Positions 1 to 8,443 are shown, numbered from the stretch's first letter. The stretch is 64,000 bases of DNA from Candidatus Pyrohabitans jungbluthii (GCA_002010065.2 MTMD02000014.1:1-64000), one strand, 5' to 3'. Notes: generated from the letters alone by a model not told the origin. Numbers and translations: made by a program.

Positions 1-92
1 GCTAGCTTTTTCATATCATCAAGTTTGAAACTCCTAAAAGCGTCATGGTCTGTAATCAAGACTATGCAATCTGCATCCCTAAAAATCTCCAT
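1..92 (-). CDS. Partial: C-terminal-domain fragment of a nucleotide-sugar dehydrogenase
   Basis: About 30 codons are visible before the gene leaves the window. The segment DADCIVLITDHDAF matches the second half of the UDP-glucose/GDP-mannose dehydrogenase C-terminal domain, where the usual pattern is 'a-DA-vi-TdH-eF'. It starts at an ATG with a good GGAGGTG ribosome site, and an in-frame TAA lies four codons upstream, so the catalytic NAD-binding domain cannot precede it in this frame. It follows the sugar-phosphate transferase by only 17 bases, which suggests a surface-glycan operon. Either a stand-alone half domain or the remnant of a broken dehydrogenase; the family call is moderate, the function weak. 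Confidence 0.5.
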   Translation of the reverse strand, partial: MEIFRDADCIVLITDHDAFRSFKLDDMKKL

Positions 93-109
93 AGGCTCTT
101 ACGCACCTC

Positions 110-1075
110 CTAGATTATAACCATTACGACTATCACCATCTCTATAAATAATATTCCTGCAACAACTTTTACTTCGTTGTTTAAACCTGCCTTTATGAGT
201 AGGTGGGGCAGAGAATTAACATAGGGCGGCTTTACAAAATTGTTATTTTTGTCAGGCGTTGCAAAGCTCTCGCCTTTAAACTTAGTTCTTGCCTTTAACA
301 CAAATTCAAAAAAGTATGGAAGAAAGATAAGAAGTGCAATTTTTTCCATATTGCCAAGAATAGCTACACCTGCTATAAGCGAACCAACAGAGTAGGTCAA
401 CGAATCCCCCGGGAAAATTTTCGCTGGAAACCAGTTGTATCGAAGGAAGGCGAGCAGAGATAAAACCATACACCCCGCTATAATTGCAACCCACCCTAAG
501 TCAGACTGCCAGGCCACAAATCCCAGAGTGCCGAGTATAATCACCCCCATTCCTGCTTCTAACCCATTGTAGCCAGCGAGCATATTAAAGCCATTGGCAG
601 CGCCGGTGATGCCGAGAGGAATAATCATGAGAGGGTAAAGTATGCCAAAGTCGACGTTTCCAACAATAGGTAATACCATGGACGATTCGCCAGCGTTTAC
701 CACCATCATTGGCAGCGCCGCCACAAGGGTGAGCAACGGCTTCTGCCACTGCTTCAGCCCGATCTTCCATCCCAGCAGGTCGTCCAGCATGCCTATAATT
801 GTAATTATGAGCACCGTGGTAAGGGCGGCGAGGATATAGATGAGGTTTGCGCTTTGGTGAAAGTAGAAGGTGCTTAACCCGATGTAGTACAGCACTCCAG
901 CGACGAAGCCGCTCACCACGGCGATACCCCCCATTTCAGCAACCTCTGGTTTTGAGTACTTATTCATATCTCTGCCCACCAAACCAATGCGGCGGGCTGC
1001 CCTGATCCATGGAGGTATTAACACGTAGGTTACTGCGAAGCTTACCACAAAGGAAACCAAAAGGAGAGGCTCCAT
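110..1075 (-). CDS. Alg7/MraY-like UDP-HexNAc:polyprenyl-phosphate transferase
   Basis: A 321-residue polytopic membrane protein of glycosyltransferase family 4 (MraY/WecA/Alg7). It should transfer a HexNAc-1-phosphate from UDP-sugar to dolichyl or polyprenyl phosphate, the first step of N-glycan or S-layer glycan assembly at the inner face of the membrane. Visible family motifs are IGMLDDLLGW (the Mg-binding DD pair), NGFNMLAGYNGLEAG and FPGDSLTY, in the usual order, with about ten hydrophobic segments. On the minus strand an ATTTATAT element lies about 27 bases upstream of the ATG, so the mRNA is probably leaderless. The fragmentary sugar dehydrogenase follows in the same direction. Sugar specificity cannot be read from sequence. 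Confidence 0.85.
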   Translation of the reverse strand: MEPLLLVSFVVSFAVTYVLIPPWIRAARRIGLVGRDMNKYSKPEVAEMGGIAVVSGFVAGVLYYIGLSTFYFHQSANLIYILAALTTVLIITIIGMLDDLLGWKIGLKQWQKPLLTLVAALPMMVVNAGESSMVLPIVGNVDFGILYPLMIIPLGITGAANGFNMLAGYNGLEAGMGVIILGTLGFVAWQSDLGWVAIIAGCMVLSLLAFLRYNWFPAKIFPGDSLTYSVGSLIAGVAILGNMEKIALLIFLPYFFEFVLKARTKFKGESFATPDKNNNFVKPPYVNSLPHLLIKAGLNNEVKVVAGILFIEMVIVVMVII

Positions 1076-1460
1076 AGCGTATAATAGAAGATAAGAGGAT
1101 ATAAATAGTTGTTGCAGACAGAGAGATGCTCAGTCGATGTTGCTCCGTGTCTTAATCGGAGACAATATTCTCAAATCAGGCGGATACAATGGGGTTATCG
1201 TAGAGAAAAACCATGCATCGGTGTTCGCAGCGGCACCTGGGATACTGGAAGTGGGAATTTTTTCTCTGCTTTTTCCATTTACAATTTAAATTAAGAAATA
1301 TGTAACAAATTTAAAGTGATTGCTGTGAGCAGTGTAACTATTAGAATATCAAAAAAAGGACAAAATTAAACTTGAAGCCCTCTCAAGAGCCATCAATAGC
1401 TGGAGCTTGGGCAATACTTTAGCGAGGTTATGAAGTTTATAGATCAGCGCCTTCAATGAG
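1076..1460. other. Intergenic stretch without a convincing gene
   Basis: It contains the promoter of the minus-strand sugar transferase (about 1096-1107) and a plus-strand reading frame of 50 codons at 1137-1289. That frame has no family I recognise and no clear ribosome site. The rest is AT-rich with many stops. It runs into a decayed PIN toxin. Confidence 0.5.
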
Positions 1461-1744
1461 AATGACAGATATCACTCTGATGCTTTTTTGATTTATTTTT
1501 CCGCCTTCTCCGGTAAATAGGGGGCTGTGAGTTGCCAGATTTTTGAGAAATATTATGAAAAAGTAGACATCAGTTTCACTGACGCAACAACCATCGCAAC
1601 GTAGGCCTGCTAGAAATTGGATATTTAACCAGCTTTGACGGCAAGAGTTTTGATCTAGTCAAAAATCAGATAGGAGAAGGATTCTGGGAGGGTCTGAGTA
1701 AAAGTAAGAGAGAAGAAATCTTGAAGAAAGAATCTTTACAGTAA
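1461..1744 (+). pseudogene. Decayed PIN-domain (VapC-like) toxin
   Basis: Reading across frames recovers a PIN-domain C-terminal half: ISFTDATTIAT, then after a stop and frameshift near 1600, LLEIGYLTSFDGKSFDLV, followed by an open frame to TAA at 1742. The 'D-A-T-I-A-T ... L-T-S-F-D-F' pattern carries the conserved acidic residues of VapC ribonucleases. Upstream pieces (SDAFLIYFSAFSG) resemble the N-terminal Asp strand in yet another frame. At least two frame changes and several stops make it non-functional. No intact VapB partner is seen. Confidence 0.6.
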
Positions 1745-1783
1745 AACTGTAAGGAATAATAAAAGTTATTAACTCCCTCTGAG

Positions 1784-3025
1784 CTATTTCTTCTTCCGCC
1801 ACAGGGCTGCCAGTAAAATTACAGCCATGGCCGCAATTCCAAGATAAGCCTTTTCTTTGTAGCCAGAAGCGGCAGAGGCTTCGGAGGCAGTCACTGTGAC
1901 TGGCACTGTAACCTCCTGAACGTAAACGCTGTCATCTCCAGCCTCGCTGTCTCCTGTGCACCTTATGCTCAGCCTGAGCCTGTACTCCTTGGGTATGGCG
2001 TCACTCTTTACAGTAAACTTCAGAGCAGCTTCGCCCTCATCTCCAGGCTCAAGTGTGCCTATGTAGTCGCTTCTCACGTCAAACTCAAAGGGCTGAGAAG
2101 CTTCGCGTATCACCCTTATATCTGTGTTCTCGGCTTTCTCCCCACCACTATTCTTCACACTTATTTTCAAGAGCACACTGTCACCTGGGGAGGGACTTTC
2201 CGGCTCCACGCTTACCCTCTGAACCTCAAAGTAGGGCTTTGGCTTCACAAGAATCTCAATCTCCTTCCTTTCAGTGTGCTCTTCCCCGGCGGAGTCCACA
2301 TAGCTCAGCTCAAGAGGCAGAGAGTAACGCCTTGCTTCAGCTTTTTCAGCCACATCAATCTGAAATTCAGCATTTACCATTGAGCTGGTCTGAACTGTGC
2401 CCAGGAAGGCTTCAGTGCTGCCAGAGGAGCTGGGCGAGAAGGCCTCAGGGAGGAGAAGTTTTGCCCTGAGGTTTCTTGCCTCACTCTCCCCAGTGTTGGT
2501 TATGCTCACCACAAGCTTCACATCCTTACCCCCGCTCCTTATTTCCGCAGGAACAGTGATAACATTGGCAACCCCCAAGTCGATGTTTCCCTTAACAAGC
2601 ACAGCCAGGTTTACTGTCTGAGACTTGGGATTGAGATACTCGTCCTTCCATTCTATGAGAAGGGGAACGTAATACACTCCTTCTTTTGTGCCGGGCTTCA
2701 CGTAAACCTTATAGCTCACATCCACCTCTTCATTCTGAAGTATGACACCAAAGTACTGCTCCGATGGGGTACCTTCCCTTACCTTACCCACATACTTCTT
2801 TGATGTTACAACGGGGTCTATGGGTGAGACATCGTCGGGATCAAGGCTTACTCTGGTGTAAGCTGCATAGTTGGGTGCCAGATTTTTGAGTGTAAAATTC
2901 AGCTCAGCCATGCTGTCGGGCTGTAAAACTGTAGGAGACACCTTGGTAACATAGAAGTCCGCATCCACTGCAAAGGCAACACCAAAGCTCAGTGCTATTA
3001 CCAGAATCCACAACATTCTCCTCAT
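1784..3025 (-). CDS. Secreted S-layer/CARDB-type (COG1361) membrane-anchored protein
   Basis: 413 residues: an N-terminal signal peptide (about 1-20), three or so repeated beta-sandwich modules of the CARDB/NEW3 kind (VVSITNTGESEA near 170 and LLKISVKNSGGEKAEN near 280 are the typical strands), and one C-terminal membrane helix followed by RKKK. COG1361 proteins of this layout are displayed outside the membrane. It is the last gene of a three-gene operon and overlaps the RND subunit upstream by four bases (ATGA), so it is translationally coupled to an exporter. I infer an extracytoplasmic partner of that exporter. Confidence 0.8.
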   Translation of the reverse strand: MRRMLWILVIALSFGVAFAVDADFYVTKVSPTVLQPDSMAELNFTLKNLAPNYAAYTRVSLDPDDVSPIDPVVTSKKYVGKVREGTPSEQYFGVILQNEEVDVSYKVYVKPGTKEGVYYVPLLIEWKDEYLNPKSQTVNLAVLVKGNIDLGVANVITVPAEIRSGGKDVKLVVSITNTGESEARNLRAKLLLPEAFSPSSSGSTEAFLGTVQTSSMVNAEFQIDVAEKAEARRYSLPLELSYVDSAGEEHTERKEIEILVKPKPYFEVQRVSVEPESPSPGDSVLLKISVKNSGGEKAENTDIRVIREASQPFEFDVRSDYIGTLEPGDEGEAALKFTVKSDAIPKEYRLRLSIRCTGDSEAGDDSVYVQEVTVPVTVTASEASAASGYKEKAYLGIAAMAVILLAALWRKKK

Positions 3026-4152
3026 ATTTTTACCTCCTTTATTCTGTTAAGGATGAGAATGAGAGAGGGCACAAGAGTTAAAGCGGAGACCATGCAGGCT
3101 AAAACGCCGATGCTCATCACATTCGCCAGGTCCTTCATAAAACTGAGCTCGCCCATGCTCATAGCTCTGAAGCCGATAAGCGCAGCTAAGGTGGTCACCG
3201 CCATAGGCTGCATCACATTCTCTAGGGTAACTCTGAGAGCCTCCTCAGGCGTTGCCCTTGCGCTGCCGAAGTAGCCCTGCATCTCCTGGAGGTAGCGCCC
3301 TATTATCTGAATGGCAAAGTCTATGCCTATACCCATAATCATGCTCGCCACACCAGCCATGGTGGAGGAAATCTTTATTCCCATAAAGCCCATAAAACCG
3401 AAAGCCCAGAAGGTTCCCACGCTTACACTCAGTAGTGGGAGAAGGCTGAACCTAATTGAGTAGAGCACAACTGCTGTGAGGAAGAGAATTCCCACTAAGG
3501 AGAACTTCGTGGTATTCTGCATGTCCAGGGAGGTGTGCTCAAGGAAAACCTTTCTCATAGCCGGGTCGCCCGTGGCTACTGCCCTAACTCCTGGAGGAGG
3601 GGAAATGGAGGATATGGTGCTTTCCAAATCTTCCATGAACTCCTTTTCTCTGCCTTCAATATCGCTCATTCTCAGATTTATGAGCGCCATCTCTGCATCT
3701 GAGCTGACAAATCTACCACCCAATGGAGAGGCTTTTAGAATATCCTTTATCTCTTCAAGAGTGGTGGGAATTCTGCCGCTGCTCTCCAGAAGTAGGTCAA
3801 CATAGCTTGTGCTGCCTGTGATGCTCTCCAGAGATTCAGTCTTTTTCTGAAGTGCATAGATGTACTTGGCAACCTCAGGTTCGCGAATGTCCTTCACAGA
3901 GTGGGGCGAAGCCTGCTCGCCATCTATGAAAACCACAATGTACATGTTCTGTGAGCCAAAGAACTGGTCTTCGGCGATTTTAAAAGCCTTTATCACCTCT
4001 AAATCTTCTGGAAACATGTTAACAAAGGAAGATGCCTCAAGTTCAAGCTTTGAAACCTCATGGTATGCAGCAAAGCTCAGTAAAACTGCAATAAAGAGGA
4101 GAAGGAAGGGATGAGAGGTGGCGAAGGCTGCATATCTTTTAACGAGGCTCAC
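3022..4152 (-). CDS. RND-superfamily (MMPL/HAE3-type) exporter, half-size subunit 2
   Basis: 376 residues with one N-terminal helix, an extracytoplasmic loop of about 170 residues and a cluster of five helices. The segment MIMGIGIDFAIQIIGRYLQE is the RND helix-4 signature with the intramembrane Asp used for proton coupling. It is half the usual two-fold-repeated RND protein. It starts at GTG overlapping the stop of the preceding half by four bases (GTGA). Bacterial HAE3/MmpL relatives export lipids or hopanoids; the archaeal substrate is unknown. With its partner it would rebuild a 12-helix transporter. Confidence 0.85.
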   Translation of the reverse strand: MSLVKRYAAFATSHPFLLLFIAVLLSFAAYHEVSKLELEASSFVNMFPEDLEVIKAFKIAEDQFFGSQNMYIVVFIDGEQASPHSVKDIREPEVAKYIYALQKKTESLESITGSTSYVDLLLESSGRIPTTLEEIKDILKASPLGGRFVSSDAEMALINLRMSDIEGREKEFMEDLESTISSISPPPGVRAVATGDPAMRKVFLEHTSLDMQNTTKFSLVGILFLTAVVLYSIRFSLLPLLSVSVGTFWAFGFMGFMGIKISSTMAGVASMIMGIGIDFAIQIIGRYLQEMQGYFGSARATPEEALRVTLENVMQPMAVTTLAALIGFRAMSMGELSFMKDLANVMSIGVLACMVSALTLVPSLILILNRIKEVKI

Positions 4153-5264
4153 AGGCTACCCCTCCTGTCAAAGAAGGTGATAATCGCTGGGTTTACCACC
4201 ACAGCAGCTATGTAGCTGTAGAAGATTCCAAGGGCTAAAGTGGCACCCATCTTCTGAATCATGGGCATTGTGGCGAGAAGAAGGGCAAGGAAGCCGGCAA
4301 TGGTGGTGGAGGCTGAGCCAGTTATATTAAGCCCCACCCCAGGAACAATAACGCTTAAAATCTCCTCAGGTGTCCTGCCCTTCCTTTTCTCTTCCTCATA
4401 CCTCTTCATAACAAAAACTCCATACTCAACCCCAAGGCCAAGAATCATGGCGCCCACGCCGACGGTACCTATGCTCAGAGGTATGTCCAGCCAGCCCATG
4501 GTGCCCAGAGTCCAGACCACGGATAGGCTGAGAGGGAGGAATACCACGAAGCCCTTAAGTAAAGACCCCTGGGTTAAAATGAGGAGTATAAGGATAATTA
4601 TAGCGGCAATGCTGAGGGTGAAGGCGGCATCGCGAATGAGAAGTTCAAAGAGGGTGACTCTCATGAGTGGATTCCCTGTTAGGAGAATTTTTACCCCAGC
4701 GGGTTTCTCAAGGTTTTCAATATCTTCCCTTACCGCATCCACCAGGGCTCTGTTCCGCTTTTCATCACTCCCTATGTCAGAGTAGGCGTAGAGCACCGTC
4801 GCGGTGTAGTCTCTGCTGTAGAAGTCTTTAAGCTGAGGGATAAGCTCTAAAAATTTCCTGCTCTCCTCCAGGGTCTCAGGGATTCCGATTCTTGAGTAGA
4901 TGATATAGTGGGAGAAAACAGAGCTTATCTCGCGCTCCTCCTCCAGAGTTTTATGAAGCTCCGCCACCATTGAGAGAACCCTGGGGTCTCTTATGTCAGT
5001 CACCCTGTTAGGAGAATCGCTGTCTCTATCCAGCTGGACAATGATTACTATGCTGTCGGAGCTTCCAAACTTTTCACCCACCTCCTTCATCTTCTCAATT
5101 ACCTCAATGCCTGAGGGCAGCTCCTTGTTCAAGTCGGTCTGAAGCCTCATCTGGGGCACGCCCAGAAGCATTATTGCAGTGAAGATTAAGGCGGCTATGG
5201 TGAGGGCACTGTAGTGCTTTGCCTGAAATCTTCCAAGCCTGAGGAGAACAGCTCTCAGAAACAT
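4149..5264 (-). CDS. RND-superfamily (MMPL/HAE3-type) exporter, half-size subunit 1
   Basis: 371 residues with the same one-helix, large-loop, five-helix layout as the next gene. The helix-4 signature VGVGAMILGLGVEYGVFVMK has Glu-Tyr where the partner has Asp-Phe, so the two halves are not interchangeable copies. Half-length archaeal RND proteins are known, so the split is probably genuine rather than a sequencing frameshift, and the four-base overlap supports coupled synthesis of a heterodimer. It is the first gene of the operon, read divergently from a TrmB regulator whose intergenic region carries a palindrome next to this start codon. Confidence 0.85.
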   Translation of the reverse strand: MFLRAVLLRLGRFQAKHYSALTIAALIFTAIMLLGVPQMRLQTDLNKELPSGIEVIEKMKEVGEKFGSSDSIVIIVQLDRDSDSPNRVTDIRDPRVLSMVAELHKTLEEEREISSVFSHYIIYSRIGIPETLEESRKFLELIPQLKDFYSRDYTATVLYAYSDIGSDEKRNRALVDAVREDIENLEKPAGVKILLTGNPLMRVTLFELLIRDAAFTLSIAAIIILILLILTQGSLLKGFVVFLPLSLSVVWTLGTMGWLDIPLSIGTVGVGAMILGLGVEYGVFVMKRYEEEKRKGRTPEEILSVIVPGVGLNITGSASTTIAGFLALLLATMPMIQKMGATLALGIFYSYIAAVVVNPAIITFFDRRGSL

Positions 5265-5267
5265 ATT

Positions 5268-5282
5268 ACCACTGCCAGTGGT
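5268..5282. promoter_or_regulatory. Palindromic operator candidate between the RND operon and trmB-like gene
   Basis: ACCACTGCCAGTGGT is a perfect inverted repeat with 7-bp arms around one central base. Flanks continue the symmetry loosely (ATT...TAAT). It sits 3 bases upstream of the RND start codon and downstream of the minus-strand TATA element (near 5311-5319). A protein bound here would block transcription of the operon. The adjacent TrmB-family gene is the natural candidate regulator; that link is inference. Confidence 0.55.
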
Positions 5283-5326
5283 TAATAGGGAAAAATAAAT
5301 AAAGCTTCGCGTATATAAATTTTTTT

Positions 5327-6061
5327 ATGAACACTGTGCAAAATCTGAAGCTCTTTGGGCTTAACAAATATGAAGCCCTCGCCTATATTCAGATCGTTAA
5401 ATCCGGCGTTGCCACAGCCAAGGAGGTGAGCAGAGGCTCGGGGGTGCCCTACTCTAGGGTTTATGATGTTCTTGATTCTCTTGAGAAAAAGGGCTGGGTT
5501 CTTGTGGAGACCTCAAAACCCCAGCGCTACAGAGCCAAAAAGATCGACACCATTCTTGAAGAGAAAAAAAGGGAGGTTATGGAGGAGCTTGAAGAGGCGA
5601 GAGAGGAGCTTATCAAGGAGCTTCTTCCCTACTTCAGTGAGGATATAAGAAAGGTGGGTGTGTGGACAATAAGGGGCGTGAAGTCAATTCACTCTAAGGT
5701 TTTGGAGATTATTAGCTCCTGCAGAGAGAGGCTTGACATTGTAGTTCCTTTCCTTCCTGAGGGCTTGGAAGATGAGATAAGTGAGATAGTGGAAATTATC
5801 AGGGAAAAGGTGAAGGCTGGGGTGAGGCTAAGAGTTGTAGCCGGGGAGAAGATAGTGGAAAGGCTGGACCCAAAGCTCTGCGAGGTTAGGGTTTCCGGGG
5901 AGCGCATGGGCTGGGTAATTCTAGCAGACTCGAGGGAGGTGCTCTATGCTGTGCCCTCTTCACCTGGAGATGAAGTTGGCATCTGGAGCAATGAGCCTGA
6001 AATGGTGCGCATCAGCGGAATTATGTTCAACTACCTATGGGAGGGCTCAAAGGAGGTTTAA
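5327..6061 (+). CDS. TrmB-family transcriptional regulator
   Basis: 244 residues. Residues 5-75 form a TrmB winged helix (LNKYEALAYIQIVKSG; GVPYSRVYDVLDSLEKKGWV), followed by a helical linker (about 75-105) and a C-terminal effector domain of the phospholipase-D-like fold used by TrmB proteins (HSKVLEIISSCRERLDIVVP). Family members sense sugars or other small ligands and act as repressors or activators. It is transcribed away from the RND/S-layer operon across a 62-base gap with a palindrome, so it probably controls that operon and perhaps itself. The ligand is unknown. Confidence 0.88.
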   Translation: MNTVQNLKLFGLNKYEALAYIQIVKSGVATAKEVSRGSGVPYSRVYDVLDSLEKKGWVLVETSKPQRYRAKKIDTILEEKKREVMEELEEAREELIKELLPYFSEDIRKVGVWTIRGVKSIHSKVLEIISSCRERLDIVVPFLPEGLEDEISEIVEIIREKVKAGVRLRVVAGEKIVERLDPKLCEVRVSGERMGWVILADSREVLYAVPSSPGDEVGIWSNEPEMVRISGIMFNYLWEGSKEV

Positions 6062-6107
6062 CAATCACCTCAGGGTTGCATGGGCTTTTTCCGAAGGGTT
6101 CATAAGA

Positions 6108-6117
6108 TTTATATATT
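6108..6117 (+). promoter_or_regulatory. TATA element of the octaheme cytochrome gene
   Basis: The sequence TTTATATATT lies about 60 bases before the ATG chosen for the octaheme cytochrome. A start of transcription 25 bases downstream would leave a leader of about 35 bases that includes the strong GGGAGGA ribosome site. Confidence 0.5.
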
Positions 6118-6171
6118 AGGAAAGTCTTTACAATAATATTGGGGGGAAATAATATTAGAGGGAGGAATTTC

Positions 6172-7638
6172 ATGAAAAAAGGATTAGTAGCGCTATCTTC
6201 GCTGCTGTTAGGTATTTTATTTATGGCGAATGCCGGTGCGACTGAGGCATGCATATCATGCCACAAGTCAGTCACTCCTGGCATAGTTGCCGACTACCAG
6301 CAGTCGAAGATGGCGGAGGAAGGAGTAACTTGCCTTGACTGTCACCAGGGCGACCCTGCTAAAGATCCCAGCGTAAGGGACCATAACGGCTACAAGATAA
6401 CTCCAGTGGTATCTCCGAAATACTGCGAGAGGTGCCACGAAGAGCAGGTAGAGCAGTTTTTAAAGAGTAAACACGCTTGGACGGCATTCATAGGTCCCCT
6501 GAAGCCCTGGTACAATGAGATGGTCAGCCAAGGCAAAGACCCGCTCAAGCTTGAGACAGCCTTGGCGAACAACCCCAGAGACTTCATAAGGGACAAGCTC
6601 ACACCGCTCTATCCAGACAGCGGTGCATTGAAGCGCGCTGGTTTGCTTGACCTGGAGAGCTACAACCACGAGAACCAGGTGCTGGGCTGTCTTGAGTGCC
6701 ACGGCAGCTACGTCATAGCCAAAGACGGCGAGATCCTTGACGGCTGGCCCAATGTTGGCGTGGGCAGGGTAAACCCAGATGGTAGCCTCGGCTCCTGCTC
6801 CGCATGCCACACTAGGCACAGTTTCAGCAGGGCAGAGGCAAGGAAGCCTGAAACCTGCGGTCAGTGCCACCTCGGCCCTGATCACCCGCAGATGGAGATA
6901 TACGAAGAGAGCAAGCACGGCAACATCTTCTTCTCCATGGAAGACCACAGCTTCCTTGAGGAAGAGGAGCTGACGCCGGAGAATACCCGTGCGCCTACCT
7001 GTGCAGTCTGTCACATGAGCGGCTTCAACGGAGCAAAGACCACCCACGATGTTGGGGCAAGACTCTACTGGGAGCTTCAGCCCAAGAAATCAGTGCCCCA
7101 GTGGGACGATCCCAAGCTTGTGCCTCTGGGCAAGCAGAAACCTGATGAGGAGCAGGCTAAGCGCGGAAGGGCAGAGATGAAGAGGGTGTGCAGAGGTTGC
7201 CACTCCCCAGCATGGGTGGACGGCTACTTTGAAAGCTTCGACAAGGTGGTTAATGACTACAACAAGGTCTACGAGTACACTGAGAAGCTCCTTAACACTG
7301 CGTACGAGGAAGGCCTAATAAGCAAAGATAACCCCATCGATGAGATTCCAGAGGTAATGTACTACTACATCTGGCACCATGACGGCAGGCGCTGGAGAAT
7401 GGGCGCCAGCATGATGGGACCAGACTGGACCCACTGGAACGGTGCAGTGGATGCGCTGATGGACAAGCTCAACATGATGGAAGAATGGATCAAGATGCAG
7501 CGAGAGAATAAGCAGCTTGAGGAGCGCGTTGCTGCACTTGAGCAGCAGAAGGGAGTGTGCGGTCCAACAGCGGTTGCAGCTTTAGCTCTGCTGCCACTCG
7601 CTGGCTATGCTACACTGAGAAGAAGAAGGAAGCTTTAA
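6172..7638 (+). CDS. Octaheme HAO-family multiheme cytochrome c with CGP-type C-terminal anchor
   Basis: 488 residues from the ATG preceded by GGGAGGA; an in-frame ATG 33 bases upstream lacks a good ribosome site. After a signal peptide (1-23) there are eight CxxCH heme sites: CISCH, CLDCH, CERCH, CLECH, CSACH, CGQCH, CAVCH, CRGCH. The block CGQCHLGPDHPQMEIYEESK and the C-terminal WHHDGRRWRMGASMMGPDW are typical of hydroxylamine oxidoreductase-like octahemes. Where, from memory, oxidative HAOs have the tyrosine that cross-links heme P460, this protein has Trp (about residue 419), as expected for the reductive class. A coiled coil (about 435-460) leads to VCGPT (Cys about 463), a hydrophobic helix and RRRRK, matching CGP-CTERM sorting signals. 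Extracytoplasmic electron transfer or nitrogen-oxide reduction is likely. Confidence 0.85.
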   Translation: MKKGLVALSSLLLGILFMANAGATEACISCHKSVTPGIVADYQQSKMAEEGVTCLDCHQGDPAKDPSVRDHNGYKITPVVSPKYCERCHEEQVEQFLKSKHAWTAFIGPLKPWYNEMVSQGKDPLKLETALANNPRDFIRDKLTPLYPDSGALKRAGLLDLESYNHENQVLGCLECHGSYVIAKDGEILDGWPNVGVGRVNPDGSLGSCSACHTRHSFSRAEARKPETCGQCHLGPDHPQMEIYEESKHGNIFFSMEDHSFLEEEELTPENTRAPTCAVCHMSGFNGAKTTHDVGARLYWELQPKKSVPQWDDPKLVPLGKQKPDEEQAKRGRAEMKRVCRGCHSPAWVDGYFESFDKVVNDYNKVYEYTEKLLNTAYEEGLISKDNPIDEIPEVMYYYIWHHDGRRWRMGASMMGPDWTHWNGAVDALMDKLNMMEEWIKMQRENKQLEERVAALEQQKGVCGPTAVAALALLPLAGYATLRRRRKL

Positions 7639-7654
7639 GCTTCCTACCTATTTT

Positions 7655-7670
7655 ATTTTTTAAAAATCTG
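7655..7670 (+). terminator. T-rich terminator after the octaheme gene
   Basis: A run of T-rich sequence (ATTTTATTTTTTAA) lies about 20 bases after the stop codon, as in typical archaeal poly-T termination. There is no strong hairpin. Confidence 0.35.
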
Positions 7671-7787
7671 CTTCCATTTTAATCATACACAGTGTGCTTA
7701 CCAGCTTCTAATGCTTTATCCCGAGTTCATTTAAAAAGAGTGTTATGGGTTGATTGACAAAACGGAAATTCATTGAGAGATGGAAAT

Positions 7788-8435
7788 TTAATCCTCACCC
7801 TTAACCTCCCTCTCCAGCTCCTCAAAGAAGAGCTTCATAAATCTGCTCCTGCGCTCTGCTATCCTTCTACCAGAGGCGGTGAACATCCTATCCTTCAGTT
7901 TTGATAACTTCAGCTCATACTCTGTGCGCGGTGAGTACTCTTCAGCGTTCATCCCGGGATAAAAGCGCTCTTTTTTGGGTTCTTCCTCCCACAGGCGCTG
8001 ACCATACCTGCCCCCGAAGAGGTACGCTCTGGCGATGCCAACCGCACCAGTGGCGTCGAGCTTGTCAGCGTCGCTTAACACCTTAGCCTCGAGGCTTTTG
8101 GGTTCTTCATTCTTCCTGAAGCGGTGGCTTCTAATACATTCGGCAACTCTCCGAGCGAACTCCTCGCTTAAACCACGCTCCAGGAGAAGTTGCCTTGCTC
8201 GCTCCGCAGACGCTACAGCGTGGCAGTCCACCTCTCCTTTATCCTCCCTCGCGCGTTCAATGTCATGCAGAAGCGCAGCGAAGCGCACCACCTCGAGGTC
8301 AGCGCCCTCCTCCAAAGCCAAGCGCACCGCAAGTTTAAGCACTCTCTCCACGTGGTCAAAGGCATGGGCACCGCCAGCCTCCATCTCTCTTCTTACGTAC
8401 TCGTACAGCTCCTGAAAAATTTCGTCAAAGCCCAT
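7788..8435 (-). CDS. HD-domain metal-dependent phosphohydrolase
   Basis: 215 residues. The HD motif is complete: H (HAFDHVERV, about 24-28), HD in AALLHDIERA (about 55), a mid-chain His (CIRSHRF) and Asp (LSDADKLD). This matches the YedJ-like group of small HD hydrolases acting on nucleotides or phosphoesters in the cytoplasm. It follows methionine aminopeptidase by 8 bases on the same strand and is probably cotranscribed. The substrate is not known. Confidence 0.85.
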   Translation of the reverse strand: MGFDEIFQELYEYVRREMEAGGAHAFDHVERVLKLAVRLALEEGADLEVVRFAALLHDIERAREDKGEVDCHAVASAERARQLLLERGLSEEFARRVAECIRSHRFRKNEEPKSLEAKVLSDADKLDATGAVGIARAYLFGGRYGQRLWEEEPKKERFYPGMNAEEYSPRTEYELKLSKLKDRMFTASGRRIAERRSRFMKLFFEELEREVKGED

Positions 8436-8443
8436 AGTCTCGC

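Noticed and set aside
3022-5264. Frameshifted single RND gene
   Set aside because: The junction is a clean 4-base stop/start overlap, both halves have complete helices, and half-size archaeal RND proteins are known.
6460-7047. 195-codon minus-strand frame in the octaheme gene
   Set aside because: It is antisense to the heme-site coding sequence and encodes no recognisable protein.
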